A DNA stretch of 64,000 bases, from NCBI GenBank assembly GCA_033085395.1, contig JANQBS010000183.1, forward strand, positions 1 through 64,000. The letters run 5' to 3'. Source of the stretch: Xanthoparmelia taractica (Eukaryota; Ascomycota; Lecanoromycetes; Lecanorales; Parmeliaceae). A model generated the notes under the pieces. That model was not told the origin of the DNA. It made no database searches and was given only the letters and a program-made list of their open reading frames with translations. The translations under genes and the position numbers were made by a program. Below are positions 12,180-24,606 of this stretch, one piece after another (position 1 is the stretch's first letter; each line of letters begins with the position of its first letter).

Positions 12180-12308
12180 ATGACTACTCACAACAGATAC
12201 GAGCATTTCCGACCAATGAACCCCACGCTCAACGGTCTCCAGCCACACAGATCCCGGCCTTGCCAAGGCTTCCGATCGCCGTGGACATCTACGGAGATAT
12301 ACGCTTAA
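12180..12308 (+). CDS. Possible small ORF, 42 residues
   Basis: ATG at 12180 opens a 42-residue frame with a non-repetitive, protein-like composition (YEHFRPMNPTLNGLQPH..., SPWTSTEIYA end). It lies alone in the gene-poor region. I do not recognise it. An alternative overlapping frame could be formed by splicing an upstream ATGGCC|gtaaga to cacaacag. It may be chance. Confidence 0.2.
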   Translation: MTTHNRYEHFRPMNPTLNGLQPHRSRPCQGFRSPWTSTEIYA

Positions 12309-12833
12309 GGGGTGGCTTGGATTCATACTTCTACGGTCGCCCCACATCGGGTAACAGCGAATGATGATGTTGCATTGCAGCATGCGTCGCGCGCACGAGG
12401 TCTTCCCTCTTTCTTCGGTAAAGGAAGGAGAAGAAGCCTTGCCATGGTCTCTCTTGGAGTCGTCAGCTCGTTAACGTTCGGTCTGTTGCGGCCAAAGATC
12501 TTCAGACCCTTTTTTTTTATTTTTTATTACGTAGGATTTGGGGAAGAGCAGATAGGCAGCCGACGAGGCTGCGGCGTGAATGGTGGGCTTAAAGTGACAA
12601 TCTTGCTGGGTTGCATGAAAGGAAGTTGCCAAGAGGCATCTCGAACATGCAGTCGAGTGCGCGCAGTTTGTGTGGCAATCGATTTAATTGTCGGTCAGAT
12701 TCGCTGGGGGGGAAGAGGAGGGGGCAGACGAATCAAGGTTTTTTTTCTGTTGCTTTGGAAGCGCTGTTGAATATATGGCATAGACAGCCGAAAATCGAGA
12801 GCCAGAGGATTTTCCAGCCCCGCCTTTTTGGCC

Positions 12834-12965
12834 ATTTTGCTTTTTTTGATGTATGCCTTTTTCTTTTATTTTTTGGTTTTGGTTTTGTTTTTGTTTATGT
12901 TTTTTTCTTTTTTTCTTTTTTTTTTTTTTTTTTTTGGCTTTCGGTGCCTTTTCTTTTGGCTTTTT
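12834..12965. repeat. T-rich low-complexity tract
   Basis: About 130 bp dominated by T runs, with the longest pure run near 12917-12935. The complementary lysine-only frame is an artefact of this tract. Confidence 0.8.
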
Positions 12966-13410
12966 TGTCCAAATCATCACTTATGCAAGTTGATAAAATA
13001 TTTGATCAATTATTGTCCACCGCCTCTTGCTTTCTTCCCCCAATGAAAAGAGAGCAAATATTGCAATCGGAGTTGCGAACCTGAAAGAGAAGGTGGAAGA
13101 AGATGCGCTGTCACCCCATTTGCTAGCCATTCGTCAAATCAATCACGCCACCTTCAATCTCTAACCACTGACAAGCCATTGCCTCGAAATGCATCTCCCT
13201 TCATTATCCCCTTCCTTATGCGCCAGTCCCATAGTGTATTAGTCAGACGAGTATTTCGTCTATCACTCCAGCATGATGCTCCATTTACGGCTCACGATCC
13301 CACCTCGAGCGGGTGGTTGTCGCTATAAAGCTTTGCATACTTCCTAACCCTCTAGCCGCATCTCTTCGTAGTTTGATTCCCACTTAGCCTCAAGGAAATT
13401 AGACAAAATT

Positions 13411-13450
13411 ACTTACACACACACACACACATACACATACATACACACAA
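13411..13450. repeat. CA / CATA microsatellite
   Basis: Run of acacac units followed by degenerate atacac units. Confidence 0.9.
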
Positions 13451-15101
13451 ACCCAACGCGTATGCTGGAAATCCTTTGCCGTCGTCATCCCTTCCATCAT
13501 CTTCATAAGCGATTTTGGTTTTCCTTTTCCATTCAACCCTGATAAAAAGGACAAGACCCTCAAAGACTGGCTGTCTTGGCAGGGATTGCCCCCCTCCCCC
13601 CCGCCCGAACAAATTCACACCACGTTCGAAATTTTTGAGATCGAGCTAAAATTGCCTTAGCGTGCGACCGTAATTTCGACCTCCAACTAAGAAAATCTCG
13701 TCCCAACCTAACCTAACAACTCCAACCATCTACGCTAGCTTACCTGATAGCCTCAGCAGTAGCGTCTGCCACTGCAACTTCTTCAGTCTATACCAAATCG
13801 AGCATCACCAGATTTGAAGTCTTGTTTACAGACGTGGTAAAGATCCCGTTGCAGTCTGGGCTTGAGAAAGAGGCAGAGCAAAGCAAGAACGCGTCTCATC
13901 AGGCCAAAGTCAAATCCGCACATCATCATCAAACCCAGCACGATCGCGACGAACCACGCCTCCCCCCCCCCAGATCCCAACCTGAACCGTTGCAACTTTG
14001 TGCTTGAGACCCTCCTCGTAAGAAGCCACCGATTCAGCGCTTCAGGCCCCTCTCTTCTAATCGAGATACAGGTGTTATTAACGTGACAAATCTTGCTCGA
14101 ATCTGACCGCTGCCCAGCCTCTGATTCAGCGAATTGAGAGGTGAAAGAAAACTCGTATCGAAGACGGTTAAAAAGTCGTTGTTATTCATACTTTGCGGGG
14201 AAATCACGTACTCCAACCACTCTGAGAAAAAATAAAAACAGGGTGAATAAAAAGTGAAAAGGCAGCGGAGTAGCCGGTGTATCCTGCCTCTCTCCGGTAA
14301 AGCCAAGTGCGCCTTACCCTCAAGTGCTGAGCGAACGGTTTGCACCATTTGGTACGCGGTGACGATCCTGCCGATCGCGGACCTAGTACTACCATCTTTT
14401 GAGATTTGTGCCTTCATGTCAAAGGCCTCGACTTACGAGTAACCATCATATCGAAAGTCAAAGCAAGAACAGCGCCAACCTCATAATTTGCCCCACGAAT
14501 AAAATCTCCCTAGCTTAACAACTCGCGTGGCGGGCAATTCTTCACCAGGATCAACCACTTGCGCCAGTCTTGTCTCTTCCACACACCCGTACTTGCAATC
14601 CTGTACCGCCCTAAACACTTCACTTTTCGCAAGTGTCAGACTACTGCCCGTGATCTCTGGGGCTCTTGATAACTCCCGTACCTGGCCTCAACGCTATCAA
14701 CGACCGCTTCATTAGCCGAGGTCTTTAACTTTAGTCCTGAAGCTACAGGTCTGTTGATTTTTAACGCCAGATCCCTTGCAAACAGCGAGACCCCGTTCTA
14801 CCTGGGCCGGGCACGAGGTTCGAGCGGAAACATCTGTGCCGTCCGACAAAGCTCCACGCTTTTGCTCCTGGCTTGGCTGCGTACTTCAACAACACACCGT
14901 CGTCGCGTAGTCTTAGTGTCCTGTCTTGAGTTTTTGACATCTCACCAAGTCACCGACTCCTTTTAGTCGGAGGCTATCTACAACAAGCTCACCAGCGTTC
15001 CTCTACTGTAATTCTGTAAGTCAATCCGCTTCTTCGTGAGGGGACGACATTGTTTGTACTCTGAGCCCAAGCTGACGCATCGTTGGCGACAGCCGCAGTT
15101 G

Positions 15102-16574
15102 ATGGACAGAGGTGCATCCGACCATTACTCGCAGTCAGGTTTGCACACACGCCCATTCTGAGCTTTGGCCACCGCGATTTCGATCCTAAGACACTGCCCC
15201 AGATTCAGCATCTACCGTGCAGTATCCACCGCAACAAGAAGGGCGAACGTCGAAAAATACCCCTTCCCAGACATCAACGGCTGAGTGCTCTGTAAATCCA
15301 TCTTCGGCACGTCCAGCCAGTTTAAAACCAGACTATATCGCGCGTCAACACTACGCTCAACAACAGCATAATCTCGCCAATACAGGAAGTATGGCTCAAG
15401 CAACAAGTCCGTCCATGTCCTTGCAAGATGGAAACTCGAATGACCATCATCATCCTCCACACATTAAGTCTAACGCGGATGTACCTGTAGATCCAAACAT
15501 TGCTGCGTCAAGTCCTACCTATCCGCCCTACTCGCCATACGCGCCCCACGACATGAACCATTACCAAGGTCACCCACCGCCTGGATACCCGCAACACTGG
15601 CCGCAACAGTACGCTGGTCATCCACATGGAATGCCGGGGGGACCATACAGTTCGCCTGGAACAGGAGCCTCTGCCCAAGGAACCCCATCCAGTGCCGGAC
15701 CACGTTCGGGTCAGGTGAGTAGCGCGCATTCCTTCTACACCGTCCGTTTGACTTAGACTTTGGAACAGAATCCTCACCCGCTTTCTCAGGTCTACTCCTT
15801 TGTTCCGATTCCAGGTGCTCAGCAACACAAGCGCCCTCGTCGCCGCTACGAAGAGATTGAACGCATGTACAAATGTGGATGGCAAGGATGCGAGAAGGCA
15901 TACGGTACATTGAACCACTTGAACGCGCATGTTACGATGCAGTCGCACGGCCAAAAGCGTACACCGGAAGGTTAGTCTACCTTGTTTTCGGATTCGTATA
16001 GTCGCAAACTCGCGTTTTTGGTTAGACCGCGAAAAATCCCCAGAATTTGGTTCTGGATTTACTAGTCAAGTTACACAACATCAGCCTTATTACTGGTGTC
16101 GCCCGCTACGTTGCATGTAGCCTTATGCTTCCCCATCGAAAGTCTATGGTTCCGCTTAACTAGCATGAGCTTAGCGCCTACTGACACACTACTCTAGAAT
16201 TTAAGGAGATTCGAAAGGAGTGGAAGCAACGTAAAAAGGAAGAAGACAACCAGCGCAAAGTCGAAGAAGAGAGAGCGCGCGCTGCCAATGGAGGCAGCGA
16301 ACCATCGGCCGACCCCAATCAACCTCCAGGGGGACAGAATTATCCCCCTGGACCTGGCCGGCCTCAACTACCTCCGATTGGATACGCGCCAGCCAGTGGT
16401 CAAGTTCCAGCCGGCGGTTACCCGAGTGGGGTCGACCAGATGTACCAAGCTCAGGGAAATGGCCAGGTCTATCCTCAGTACCCGCACTCGCCCTACGGGC
16501 AAGGGCAACAAATGCATGAAGTCCCTGAGTCCTTGGGGCGTGAACATGACGCTGACCAGCAACGCAGAAACTAA
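15102..16574 (+). CDS. con7: C2H2 zinc-finger transcription factor, Con7 type
   Basis: Nuclear regulator; Con7 of Magnaporthe controls conidium shape and infection-related morphogenesis. Model: exons 15102-15138, 15191-15714, 15769-15970 and 16198-16574 (379 aa). The N-terminal half is Gln/Pro/Tyr/His-rich (SPTYPPYSPYAPHDM). The diagnostic core is VYSFVPIPGAQQHKRPRRRY, then RMYKCGWQGCEKAYGTLNHL; zinc ligands are Cys223, Cys228, His241 and His247. A basic/acidic helix follows after a splice (FKEIRKEWKQRKKEE), and the tail is Pro/Gly/Gln-rich. The core from VYSF to RKKEE is nearly invariant across Pezizomycotina as I recall it. The first intron (15139-15190, donor gtttgc) is the weakest part: the start MDRGASDHY looks right, but the donor is poor. 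Confidence 0.88.
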
Positions 16575-18237
16575 TATACTCAATCGCTATACTCCTCCGG
16601 GAATTGGCTTACTGTGCTCAAATGTATCCTTTTCTTCGATAATTCGCGGACGATATCGGAAGCGTCTAGTCAAAAGCATATAGGTGGGAGCGGAGGAAAG
16701 GAGTACCTGATAAGGTGGTGGCTATCTGCAATCATAGCTTACGGTGTCATCATGCATTGGGCAGGGTAGTTGAGAGGGTGTTGTCTTCGTCATGAGTTGA
16801 GTTGCGCAGCACGGGACGACGATTTTTCTTTTTTTTTCCCCCCCCCCTTCTTCTCTTCTTGCTGGTACGAATTTTGCTGTGCGTTTTTCTTGTCTGCGGC
16901 AAGCACGCAGAAGTGCAAGCTCTCGAGGCCGATGGAATCAGGGTGTAAGAACCAGATGAATGAAGCCTTTTTCTTCAGCGTGCGTGCACATACATACATG
17001 GGGGGTGGAGGCTCCTTATCGTCCCCTCAGTCGTTCTTTATTACCCAGGGAGCTTTTATGGATGGGCTGCAGATCGTATGCACGCGACTGGGCGGGGATG
17101 CTGTATGGAAGGCGGCTTGAAGCGATTCCAAATTAAAGGCATGCTATCGTGTGTGTGTGTGTATGTAGAGCGATAACCGGTAGGCTCACATACAGAATGA
17201 ATTTTTTGATGTCGCCATTCGCAGCCCGATGGTTGGAGATTTTGGAGGTGAGGGGTTGGAGTGAGTGAGGAAAGGCAGGGAAGGGTGAGTGCCTATATAC
17301 CTCAGCTTGGGTGTTCAGTAATCAATCAGCCTCTGCCCTATCGAGGTGACTATACTTCAAGGGCGATGGCTTCAACTTACGCAAAGCTACTGCGGTGCTA
17401 CCTTAGCCATCATACTAAGGATACTAAAGAGTACTTTGGGGCAAGATCGGGCTGTTTGGGCCCGGGAAGCTGGGAATGAAGATGCTTCTAAGCCTTATGT
17501 AGGGGTGGTGGGTAGCAGTGGCAACAGTGGTAATACAAAAAGTAGTGTGGAATCACGAGATATATCTGGCAGCGGACGCGAAGGAAGCTTTAGCCATGAT
17601 GTGGTGTTTTATAGTAAGGTAATGGTGGTAGTATTACCTAGTAGTAGTGGGTGGTAGTAACTGGTGGTAGTGATAGTAGCAGCAGTAGCAGTAAGAGTAG
17701 TAAGGGTAGTAAGGGTAGTAGAAGTAGTGTGTTGTATGTAACTCCGTACTTTCTACGCACGCCGTACGCGTCAAAGCATCTCGGGCAAGCTATGGGAACT
17801 AAAATGGGAGGCCTAAGGTACGAAGTACTTGGTAGATTGATTTATGGGCTTTCATTCCAAGGTACCTACCTTGGAGGACCTCCCTAAAGTACCTTACGAA
17901 GTAATCCTTGGAGGACAATAATAATCATCAGCATCATGATAATGATGATACTCGTAAATACTTCTACCCATCTACTCTGCAAGCTTAGACCAACTAACTC
18001 GGGAGCCAATACACAACTACCGTACTTCTTCTACCTTACCTTGGCTACGAAGTACCTTATTACTAGAGGCTACCTTAGCCAAAAGGCAAGGTAGAATACC
18101 TTCGTATCTTTAATGCCTCCCTTTCTGCTTTGACTTAGCTCCCTCTGAAAGTCCGGAATCTCTTTCCCTTGCCCCCCTCCCCTCAAAACACCAAACCCAC
18201 GTCGGCACGACCTCTTGACTTCTGACTGTCCTCTTCA
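16575..18237. other. Intergenic with simple repeats
   Basis: No gene seen. It holds the con7 3' region, a GT repeat near 17151-17166, an AGT/GGT trinucleotide tract near 17628-17735 and several GTAC/CCTTGG palindromic elements between 17810 and 18105. Confidence 0.5.
17628..17735. repeat. Degenerate AGT/GGT trinucleotide repeat
   Basis: About 100 bp of tgg/tag/cag/aag-type triplets built on a GTA/GTG theme, with a serine-run frame that is a by-product. Confidence 0.8.
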
Positions 18238-20433
18238 ATGCGCCACTGCAGCGCTTCTATACGGAATTGTATACGCACCGTCTTCTCCAACGTCCGCAAT
18301 AGCAATACCCCTTTTGTACTAATAACATCCCCTCCTCATCTCCTCCTGACCCTACGGGTAATTCGACATTCAATATGGCTTCGACGAGGCTACACTACAG
18401 AGGCCTCGGGCACTCGAAATACGCCAGACTATACACCAGCACTACCTCCTCAACATCGATCCCCTGTCCGTCCCCCCAAGATCGAATCCTACAAAAAGTC
18501 GAACCTGGAACTCGAGTTACGTTGGCTGAAGGATCCCGTCAGGCTGGCAGATCACACTGTCAAGCTGTTGCGGGAAGATGATTTCCCGAAAGCACTGGAG
18601 ATTGTCAGGCTAGCCAGCAAAGATGTAGAATGTACCGTCAGCTGGAATCATCTCATTGACTATGAGATGAGTAAAGCGAGGGTCAGCAAGGCTGTCAAGC
18701 TATACAATGAGGTAAGCTCGTGCCTGGTCCATTATTCTACGTATGTTGAAGCCTGACGCTTGCCAAAGATGAAGAAGCGTGCACAGCTGCCAGATGCATA
18801 TACCTTCACGATACTCTTTCGCGGCTTGTCCTGGTATTCTCATTTTTCCCAGTCCACCTCACGTGCTCTCTCTATATACCAATCCATGTTCGCCGAAAAC
18901 AGCCCTGTCCGACCGTCGATTATCCATACCAACGCGGTTCTCAAAGTCTGTGCTCTAGCACACGATATTGACGCCCTCTTAGGCATTGCTGCCGAGTTGC
19001 CTGTTCGTGGCAGTGGCGCACCAAACAACCTCACCTTTACAATCATATTGAACGCTATACGAAGTCAAGCATCTGCAGAAATCAGTTCGCAAAAAGCGAC
19101 TTCCGGAGAGGAGAATTCCGAAAGAAACGAAAAATCTGCCCTGGCCGTTCAGCAAGGTCGAAGGCTCTGGTTGGAGGTTAGGCAACGCTGGATGAGCGGA
19201 GACCTACGCCTGGATGAGGAGTTTGTCTGCGCCATGGGAAGATTGTTGTTACTTGGGAATAAGGCTCAAGATCAAGACGACGTCCTTTCGCTGCTCGAGC
19301 AGACAATGGGTATCCCTCGTCAAATAGCCAGACCAGCTGATCCAGCTCTTTCGAGAGCTGAAGAAGCTCATGGACCTGACGATGACTCGGAGCTCCCACT
19401 TGGTCCACCAGCGAACGTCGAGCTCGAGACTTTACTGTTGTCACCAAAAGAGAAAGACAACCCCCCCGCCCCGCCCAGCGATCCATTCGCTCCTCCTTCC
19501 AGCGCCGCTGGGCTGACTCAGTCAGCCGTCCGTCCCCACCGCAACACTCTCTCCCTTGTACTAGACGCCTGTATTCGTCTCAAATACGTCCGTGCCGCCC
19601 AAAATTATTGGGGCCTCCTCACTTCGCCCGACGGCCACTACAGAATCAATCCCGATAGCGAAAACTACCACATGTATCTGCGTCTACTCCGTCTCCAACG
19701 ATCCTCCAAACTCGCAGTTGAGCTCGTTGACGAAATGAGGTCTGGCAAATTGACCGGTAACGCAGATGCTGTGCAAACGAAGACATTCAGAATAGCCCTG
19801 AGTTGCTGCGTTAGGGATATTAACAATAGGAACTCGATCGTTCATGCGGCAAAGCTGGTCAGGATGATGACGGACACCCTACCCCATCCCGACGCCAAGG
19901 CCCTGAGTATGTACCTCGATGTTGCGCTCAGCCAGAAGCCTCGAGATTGGCGCCTTATCATGGGCGTGATTCGCGGCACTGAGCTCGGAGTGAGGAACCT
20001 TCGCAGTCTACTGGCCTATGATCCCGCAGGGCCTCAGAAGCAGACCAATGAGGACGTTCTGGAGCTTGTGAGGGGACTCATCGGTGCGTTTGACGTGGTG
20101 CTGGACCTCGGTAATGAGGAACTCAAGGACGAAGAGAAGAGGAGATGCAAAGAGCAGAGGTTCACGCTAGCGGCATACGTTACACGGATGCACACCATTT
20201 ACAAGCGGCTTGCGGTGAAGCGTGACAGCGTCAACGGTGGAAGACAAGGGTATGGCGGCAACGCTACACTTTTCGAGAAAAGCAGAAGAGTAAGGAGAGG
20301 TGACCAACACAACAAGGCGGACGGGCAAGGTGATGGTGATGAGGCTGCGGCTCGAAGGTCTGGGCATGGCGAATGGAAGCGGAGATGGAACACGAGAGGG
20401 AGGGTTGCCGAAGTGCGGGGAGGAGGAGGTTGA
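18238..20433 (+). CDS. Mitochondrial pentatricopeptide (PPR) repeat protein
   Basis: Exons 18238-18711 and 18769-20433 (712 aa). The N-terminal ~60 residues are basic and hydrophobic without acidic residues (RNCIRTVFSNVR, RVIRHSIWLRRGYTTE), a mitochondrial presequence. Helix-turn-helix PPR-type units follow: VSWNHLIDYEMSKARVSKAV, DAYTFTILFRGLS, PNNLTFTIILNAIR, HRNTLSLVLDACIRLKYVRA, NYHMYLRLLRLQRSSKLA. Such proteins bind organelle RNA or belong to the small mitoribosomal subunit. I cannot assign a specific orthologue. The C-terminal 70 residues are Arg/Gly-rich and disordered (FEKSRRVRRG, RGGGG end). Confidence 0.82.
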
Positions 20434-21326
20434 GATGAAGTGATATAGTGAGGCCGCCGAATTCCCGAGGGGTACGAATAAGGCAGGAGCAGAAACATAC
20501 AGGGTAACGCGGTGTGCTGGTTGATTCATGGCCACTGTGTATCTGTGTATACAGGTAAAGCAACTACTCAACCTGTACCTCGTACCCCAGGTCCCATCAT
20601 GAGTCCTACAGTATTATGCGAGTGAGCTAGAAGGGCAGAGCAGCGAGGATTGACGGCGGAGTATGAGGATATTATGGAGTGAATAGACTCGACGTATCAA
20701 AGCAGCCCACACCGAGTGCTCCGTGGACATTGAGAATGAGCCGTTTCCTTTATGCAGATACTGATGGAGTTCAATCATATTGCTACCAAGGACGATTCAA
20801 AATGCGACATACTTGCTTGTCAAGCGAGTGCAATCCGACTTTGACCCCTTTCACATGGCACCTGAGCCTGTCATCGAGATGATAAACAAAATACTACCTC
20901 TCCAGCCGCGAAATGCCGTGAGTCAAAAAATATCTACAATGCTTTCTCCTCGCATCCCCAGTCCACGCTATATAAGGAGACAGCTACTTTGCATCACTTG
21001 TATGGTAGGACGTCAGCACTGGCTTTCAATGATGAATGCCATGTGTCCTGATCTCTTGCTGAAGGCGCGCATTTTCCCCGCCCTCCCACGCCACGTCGTC
21101 TCCGCCTATGCCCCATGCTTAACGCCATGCGCTTTCAAGGTGCTACCGAGGAACCCAGAAGTATTCCTGGTTCGTACTGTCACGATCGCTGTGGAAATGG
21201 TGAGAAGTGATATGCCATGAATGCCACGGTAATGCTTGCAAATAGTCATAAGACAACACATGAAGTACTAGAGGCCCTATTCGAAGGCATATGCGTCAGT
21301 CCTTGTTCTTGGACATTGTTAGTGGT
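20434..21326. other. Intergenic between convergent genes
   Basis: Nothing recognised. A 146-codon plus-strand frame at 20780-21220 has no family motif and no splice partner, and is treated as chance. Confidence 0.4.
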
Positions 21327-23125
21327 CTACGCGACGGGTTCTCCATCCGAGGTAGAAACGCTTTCTTCATCGTCAGAGTCTGATGACTCGGTGTCACCCC
21401 TTGGTGTTGGACTTGGTCAGAGAGTGAGCAAACCCTGGTCGAACACGAGCGACAAGGGTGGGAGGCAAGTGGAAAATGGGGGTCACCTTACCATCTCTGA
21501 GCTTCTATGCGCCGCACCCAACGCGCCGTCATCTTCAGCCTCTCCCTCACGCTTGTCGTAAGTATCAACTTGTACTTTTCCTCCTCCCCAATCGGTAAGA
21601 TGCTAGCGAACCAGTAGGGGAAAAGAGCAGGGTCATCTGGTGGAGGGCCGTAGGATGCAAGGACACCCTCGTGGAGCCAAGGAGCAGAGGCAGCCCGCAT
21701 CCTTGCAATAAAGTCGGTGCCGATTTTAAGCAACTCCTGTGTCGACATGTGGTCGATCTGGCTTATCAGGTCGTGTGGTAATGGAGCGGGACCAGTAGTT
21801 TCAGTGGCCTCCACTTGCTCTTCCTCTGCCAGCGAGATATCGTCGAGGCGCTCGATATCACCCACGACATACCCGTCGAGCATACCCCAGTCCTTCACCC
21901 GGAACCTGGAAATCCCTCGGGTTTCAATCAGACTTCGGCCATCTGGCATGTATTCAATGCCATTGATTTGGACAAGAGTCCCATACTGCAGGAACTGAAC
22001 AGAGCCCAGGTTGCCTTGTGGAAGGGCCCCCCGATTGTACATCAGCATTCCGAATTTACCATTCCCGTTATCCATAGCACGTCTGATCATGAGGCGATAG
22101 CGGGGTTCGAAGATATAAAGGAAAGCGGGCATCGACGGATACGCGAGCGTGCAGACAAAAAGTGGAACGTTTCTTTCCCCAAGCATGGGCACTTCCTCCT
22201 GTGCAGCAGCTTCAGCCCTTGCGGCGACGAGATCCGGGCAAAGACTGTTTAGGAGCTTTGATAACGTCTTGTTACCGGGCACGTTCCGAACACCGGGTGG
22301 CATTGGAAGGTCCCTTCGGCAAATTGGGCACATCGTAGAATGGTCCAGTACACGAGCAACACATTTCCGACAGAATGTGTGTCCACAAGTCGTTGTCAGA
22401 GGGTCTAGCATGAGAGCATAGCAGACCTGACAATCCAGCTCGGTCTTTGCAGCTTCCTTGAGGTGGGCTAGCATGGTAGTGTCCAGATTTTCGTAGTTGT
22501 CTCCACTGGGTGACATTGTCTGGTAGGCCACCTCCGAATCGTACTTGAGTTCGCCGATCTCAGCCATTGTGTAGGTAGCGACCAAGCGTCCTCCGTTGAG
22601 GATCCTGGATGCCGGGTACCTAGGCTCCTTTGAGCTGTCAACCACATTCCTCCAACGGGGCCTCTCGTCCAACAGTGTCGGGGTGTGGCTTGTCAAAGGC
22701 CTGGCACGGGCGACCTCAATGCTCACTCGATCCACGACCTTGGCCAAAGTAACATCTTGACTGCAATCAGATAACGAGTGATCCTTGCCACATTCTTTGA
22801 ATGGGCAGGTGAAGCCTTGTTGACGGTTGGCCGTCATGGGGTATGTAATTCCTGTCCTGATGTGAAGTTCTGGCAGGCAGGTCCGACATAATGAGTTGCC
22901 ACAGGGCAATGTGAGAGGCATTCGGAGTGGGAGGGAGCATTGGGAGCATTGGACCAGGCGGATGATGGCACGGGCGTCACGGTGTGGGTTCACAGTGCTG
23001 AAGGTATTGGGCTTGACGGTCGCATCCATTGAAGCAATCAAGGCAATGGTGGAAGGAGTAGATCTGTCCTGGGTAGGTATCGCGACGGGTGCACCTGGGG
23101 CCCCTTGTCTTTGAAGGAGACTCAT
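21327..23125 (-). CDS. RING-finger / LON N-terminal domain protein (LONRF type)
   Basis: Probable E3 ubiquitin ligase. Exons 23125-21492 and 21399-21327 (568 aa). An N-terminal RING-like Cys cluster lies at about 60-83 (CSQC...LPCGNSLCRTC) with further Cys at 107, 112 and 121. A canonical C3HC4 RING is at 232-269 (CQVCYALML, TTCGHTFCRKC, CPICR). The LON substrate-binding domain covers about 319-544 (FIFEPRYRLMIR-type motif, read here as LYIFEPRYRLMIRRA; YWFASILPIGEEEKYKLI). If the small 92-nt intron is not removed, the frame stops after EAQRW. Splicing gtaagg to accaag instead adds an acidic Asp/Glu/Ser tail (ESSDSDDEESVS), which looks genuinely coding. The domain order matches fungal LON/RING proteins; the substrate is unknown. 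Confidence 0.85.
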
Positions 23126-24606
23126 CTATACCGTTCTGTCTCCTCCATATGATGAGCCGATGGACTGGACCGAGTGGTTGTCGCCGTAAGCGGACTTGAG
23201 CCGGTTTGGGGGTTTGGGGAGGGGGACCCCAAAGGTAGTTGGACTGGCGAAGACTTGTTGTAGGATGTGGGTGTAAATGGTAGTTAGGTGGTTGAGATGC
23301 AAGGTCTGTGTTACCTTGTGGTTGCCGGCGGATAGGAGGATGATTGGGTATAGGTTGGCGGATGGTGTGGGAAGACTTTTGCCAATGTTTTGAAATGGTA
23401 GGGGTCAGTGAAGGAATTGGTAGGAGGAAGCTGAGACGAGTAGAAGCAAGGTGAGTAAGGTAAGTAAAAGAAGGGAGTGAGTGGTTTGAGTTGTAAAGTA
23501 CGGGGGTACGACTTAAGTCTTGTCGAATTAGGGGCCGCCTTTTTCTTCTCTCCCTTCAGGAAATGGAGTGTATTTTTTAGGATCTAGAGTGTATTATTTC
23601 AAAGGATACATGTGGGTATGTGACATGTTACAAGGAAAAAGTCAAAAGAAAAAGAAAAAGGAAAAAAAAATACTCATCACGAAATTTCGTAATAATATAT
23701 AATGATGATGATGATGATGATGATGATAATAATAATATTGATAATAATATTGATAATTACAATTATAATTATAATATCAAATGGATTTGACTTGTGGACA
23801 TCCGGAATTCAACGAATCATCGGTCAAATCATTGGATAATGGATAATGGATAAAATGGATAAATATGATTTTACAAGGGTCTTCATAGTCCTTTCTCTCT
23901 AATCTATGACGCGAATCAAATCTTGATGATTCTCTTCAAAAAAGTCACTCTGGTAAAAAGCACCTTACGTTATTATCCTTCTCAAGGAAAGAGGATGATT
24001 ATCATCTTTTGATGTAAATATCATCGTTACTTGTGGTGTGATTATCATTCATTCCCTTGGCTCATTATCATCCAACTTGCTTCTGTATATCATATATCCT
24101 CTCCTCCTCTGAGTGAGCCACACCTCCCCCCGAAAAAACCAAGGCTTAATGAAGCTAAGCTAAGCTAATCCCCCGCCTCGCTTTTGTGAGGACATACACG
24201 TACGTCGTCTGGGTACTTGAACGTAGAGCTTCGCTAATCGCTCATACCTAAGAATCATACTAAGTATGTAAAAGTACTATGGTAGAGTCAATTCACAACC
24301 ATCCCTAACCATTCCCTTCGCCCATCATACTCACTACCCTCAGTTACCTGCCCCAAGTAAGACAACTTATCACCACTTACCATCCACGTTGACTATACCA
24401 AAAAGAACAACCACAACAAAATCAATGGGTATAAGTTCCGCCAAGAAACACCATCGCTAATGTCAAATCAATATACACAAGCTATCCATGAGCCACCTTT
24501 CTGGCCTTGACTAGCCGCCTTCCTTCCCACCACGTGGACCAGTAGTCACTAGTAATACTAGCCTTGCCCGGAAACCCTTTCTCTGCACCTGAAGCCTTTT
24601 GCTCAC
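23126..24606. other. Intergenic, AT-rich with GAT/AAT repeats
   Basis: No gene. Upstream region of the RING/LON gene. A GAT repeat (23701-23733) passes into AAT/ATT-rich sequence (to about 23780), followed by TCATC-rich stretches. Adjacent to the 3' end of the Rictor gene. Confidence 0.5.
23698..23785. repeat. GAT/AAT microsatellite
   Basis: Eight or more GAT units followed by AAT and ATT-type units; the most AT-rich spot in the window. Confidence 0.9.

Larger units (their letters stand above)
10535..15101. other. 4.6 kb gene-poor region upstream of con7
   Basis: No recognisable protein gene, tRNA or transposon. It contains a T-rich block (about 12834-12965), a CA/TA dinucleotide repeat (about 13411-13450), C-runs near 13590 and 13963, and one small frame at 12180 described separately. 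The right part (about 13.6-15.1 kb) is probably promoter and long 5' leader of the con7-type gene, as developmental regulators in moulds often have kilobase upstream regions; that is inference. Confidence 0.45.

Noticed and set aside
12684..12980. Lysine-rich minus-strand frame
   Set aside because: It is only the complement of a poly-T tract.
17651..17887. Serine-run frame
   Set aside because: Produced by the AGT trinucleotide repeat.
20780..21220. 146-codon plus-strand frame between the PPR and RING/LON genes
   Set aside because: No family motif, no splice partner, mixed composition; lies in a 3' intergenic region.
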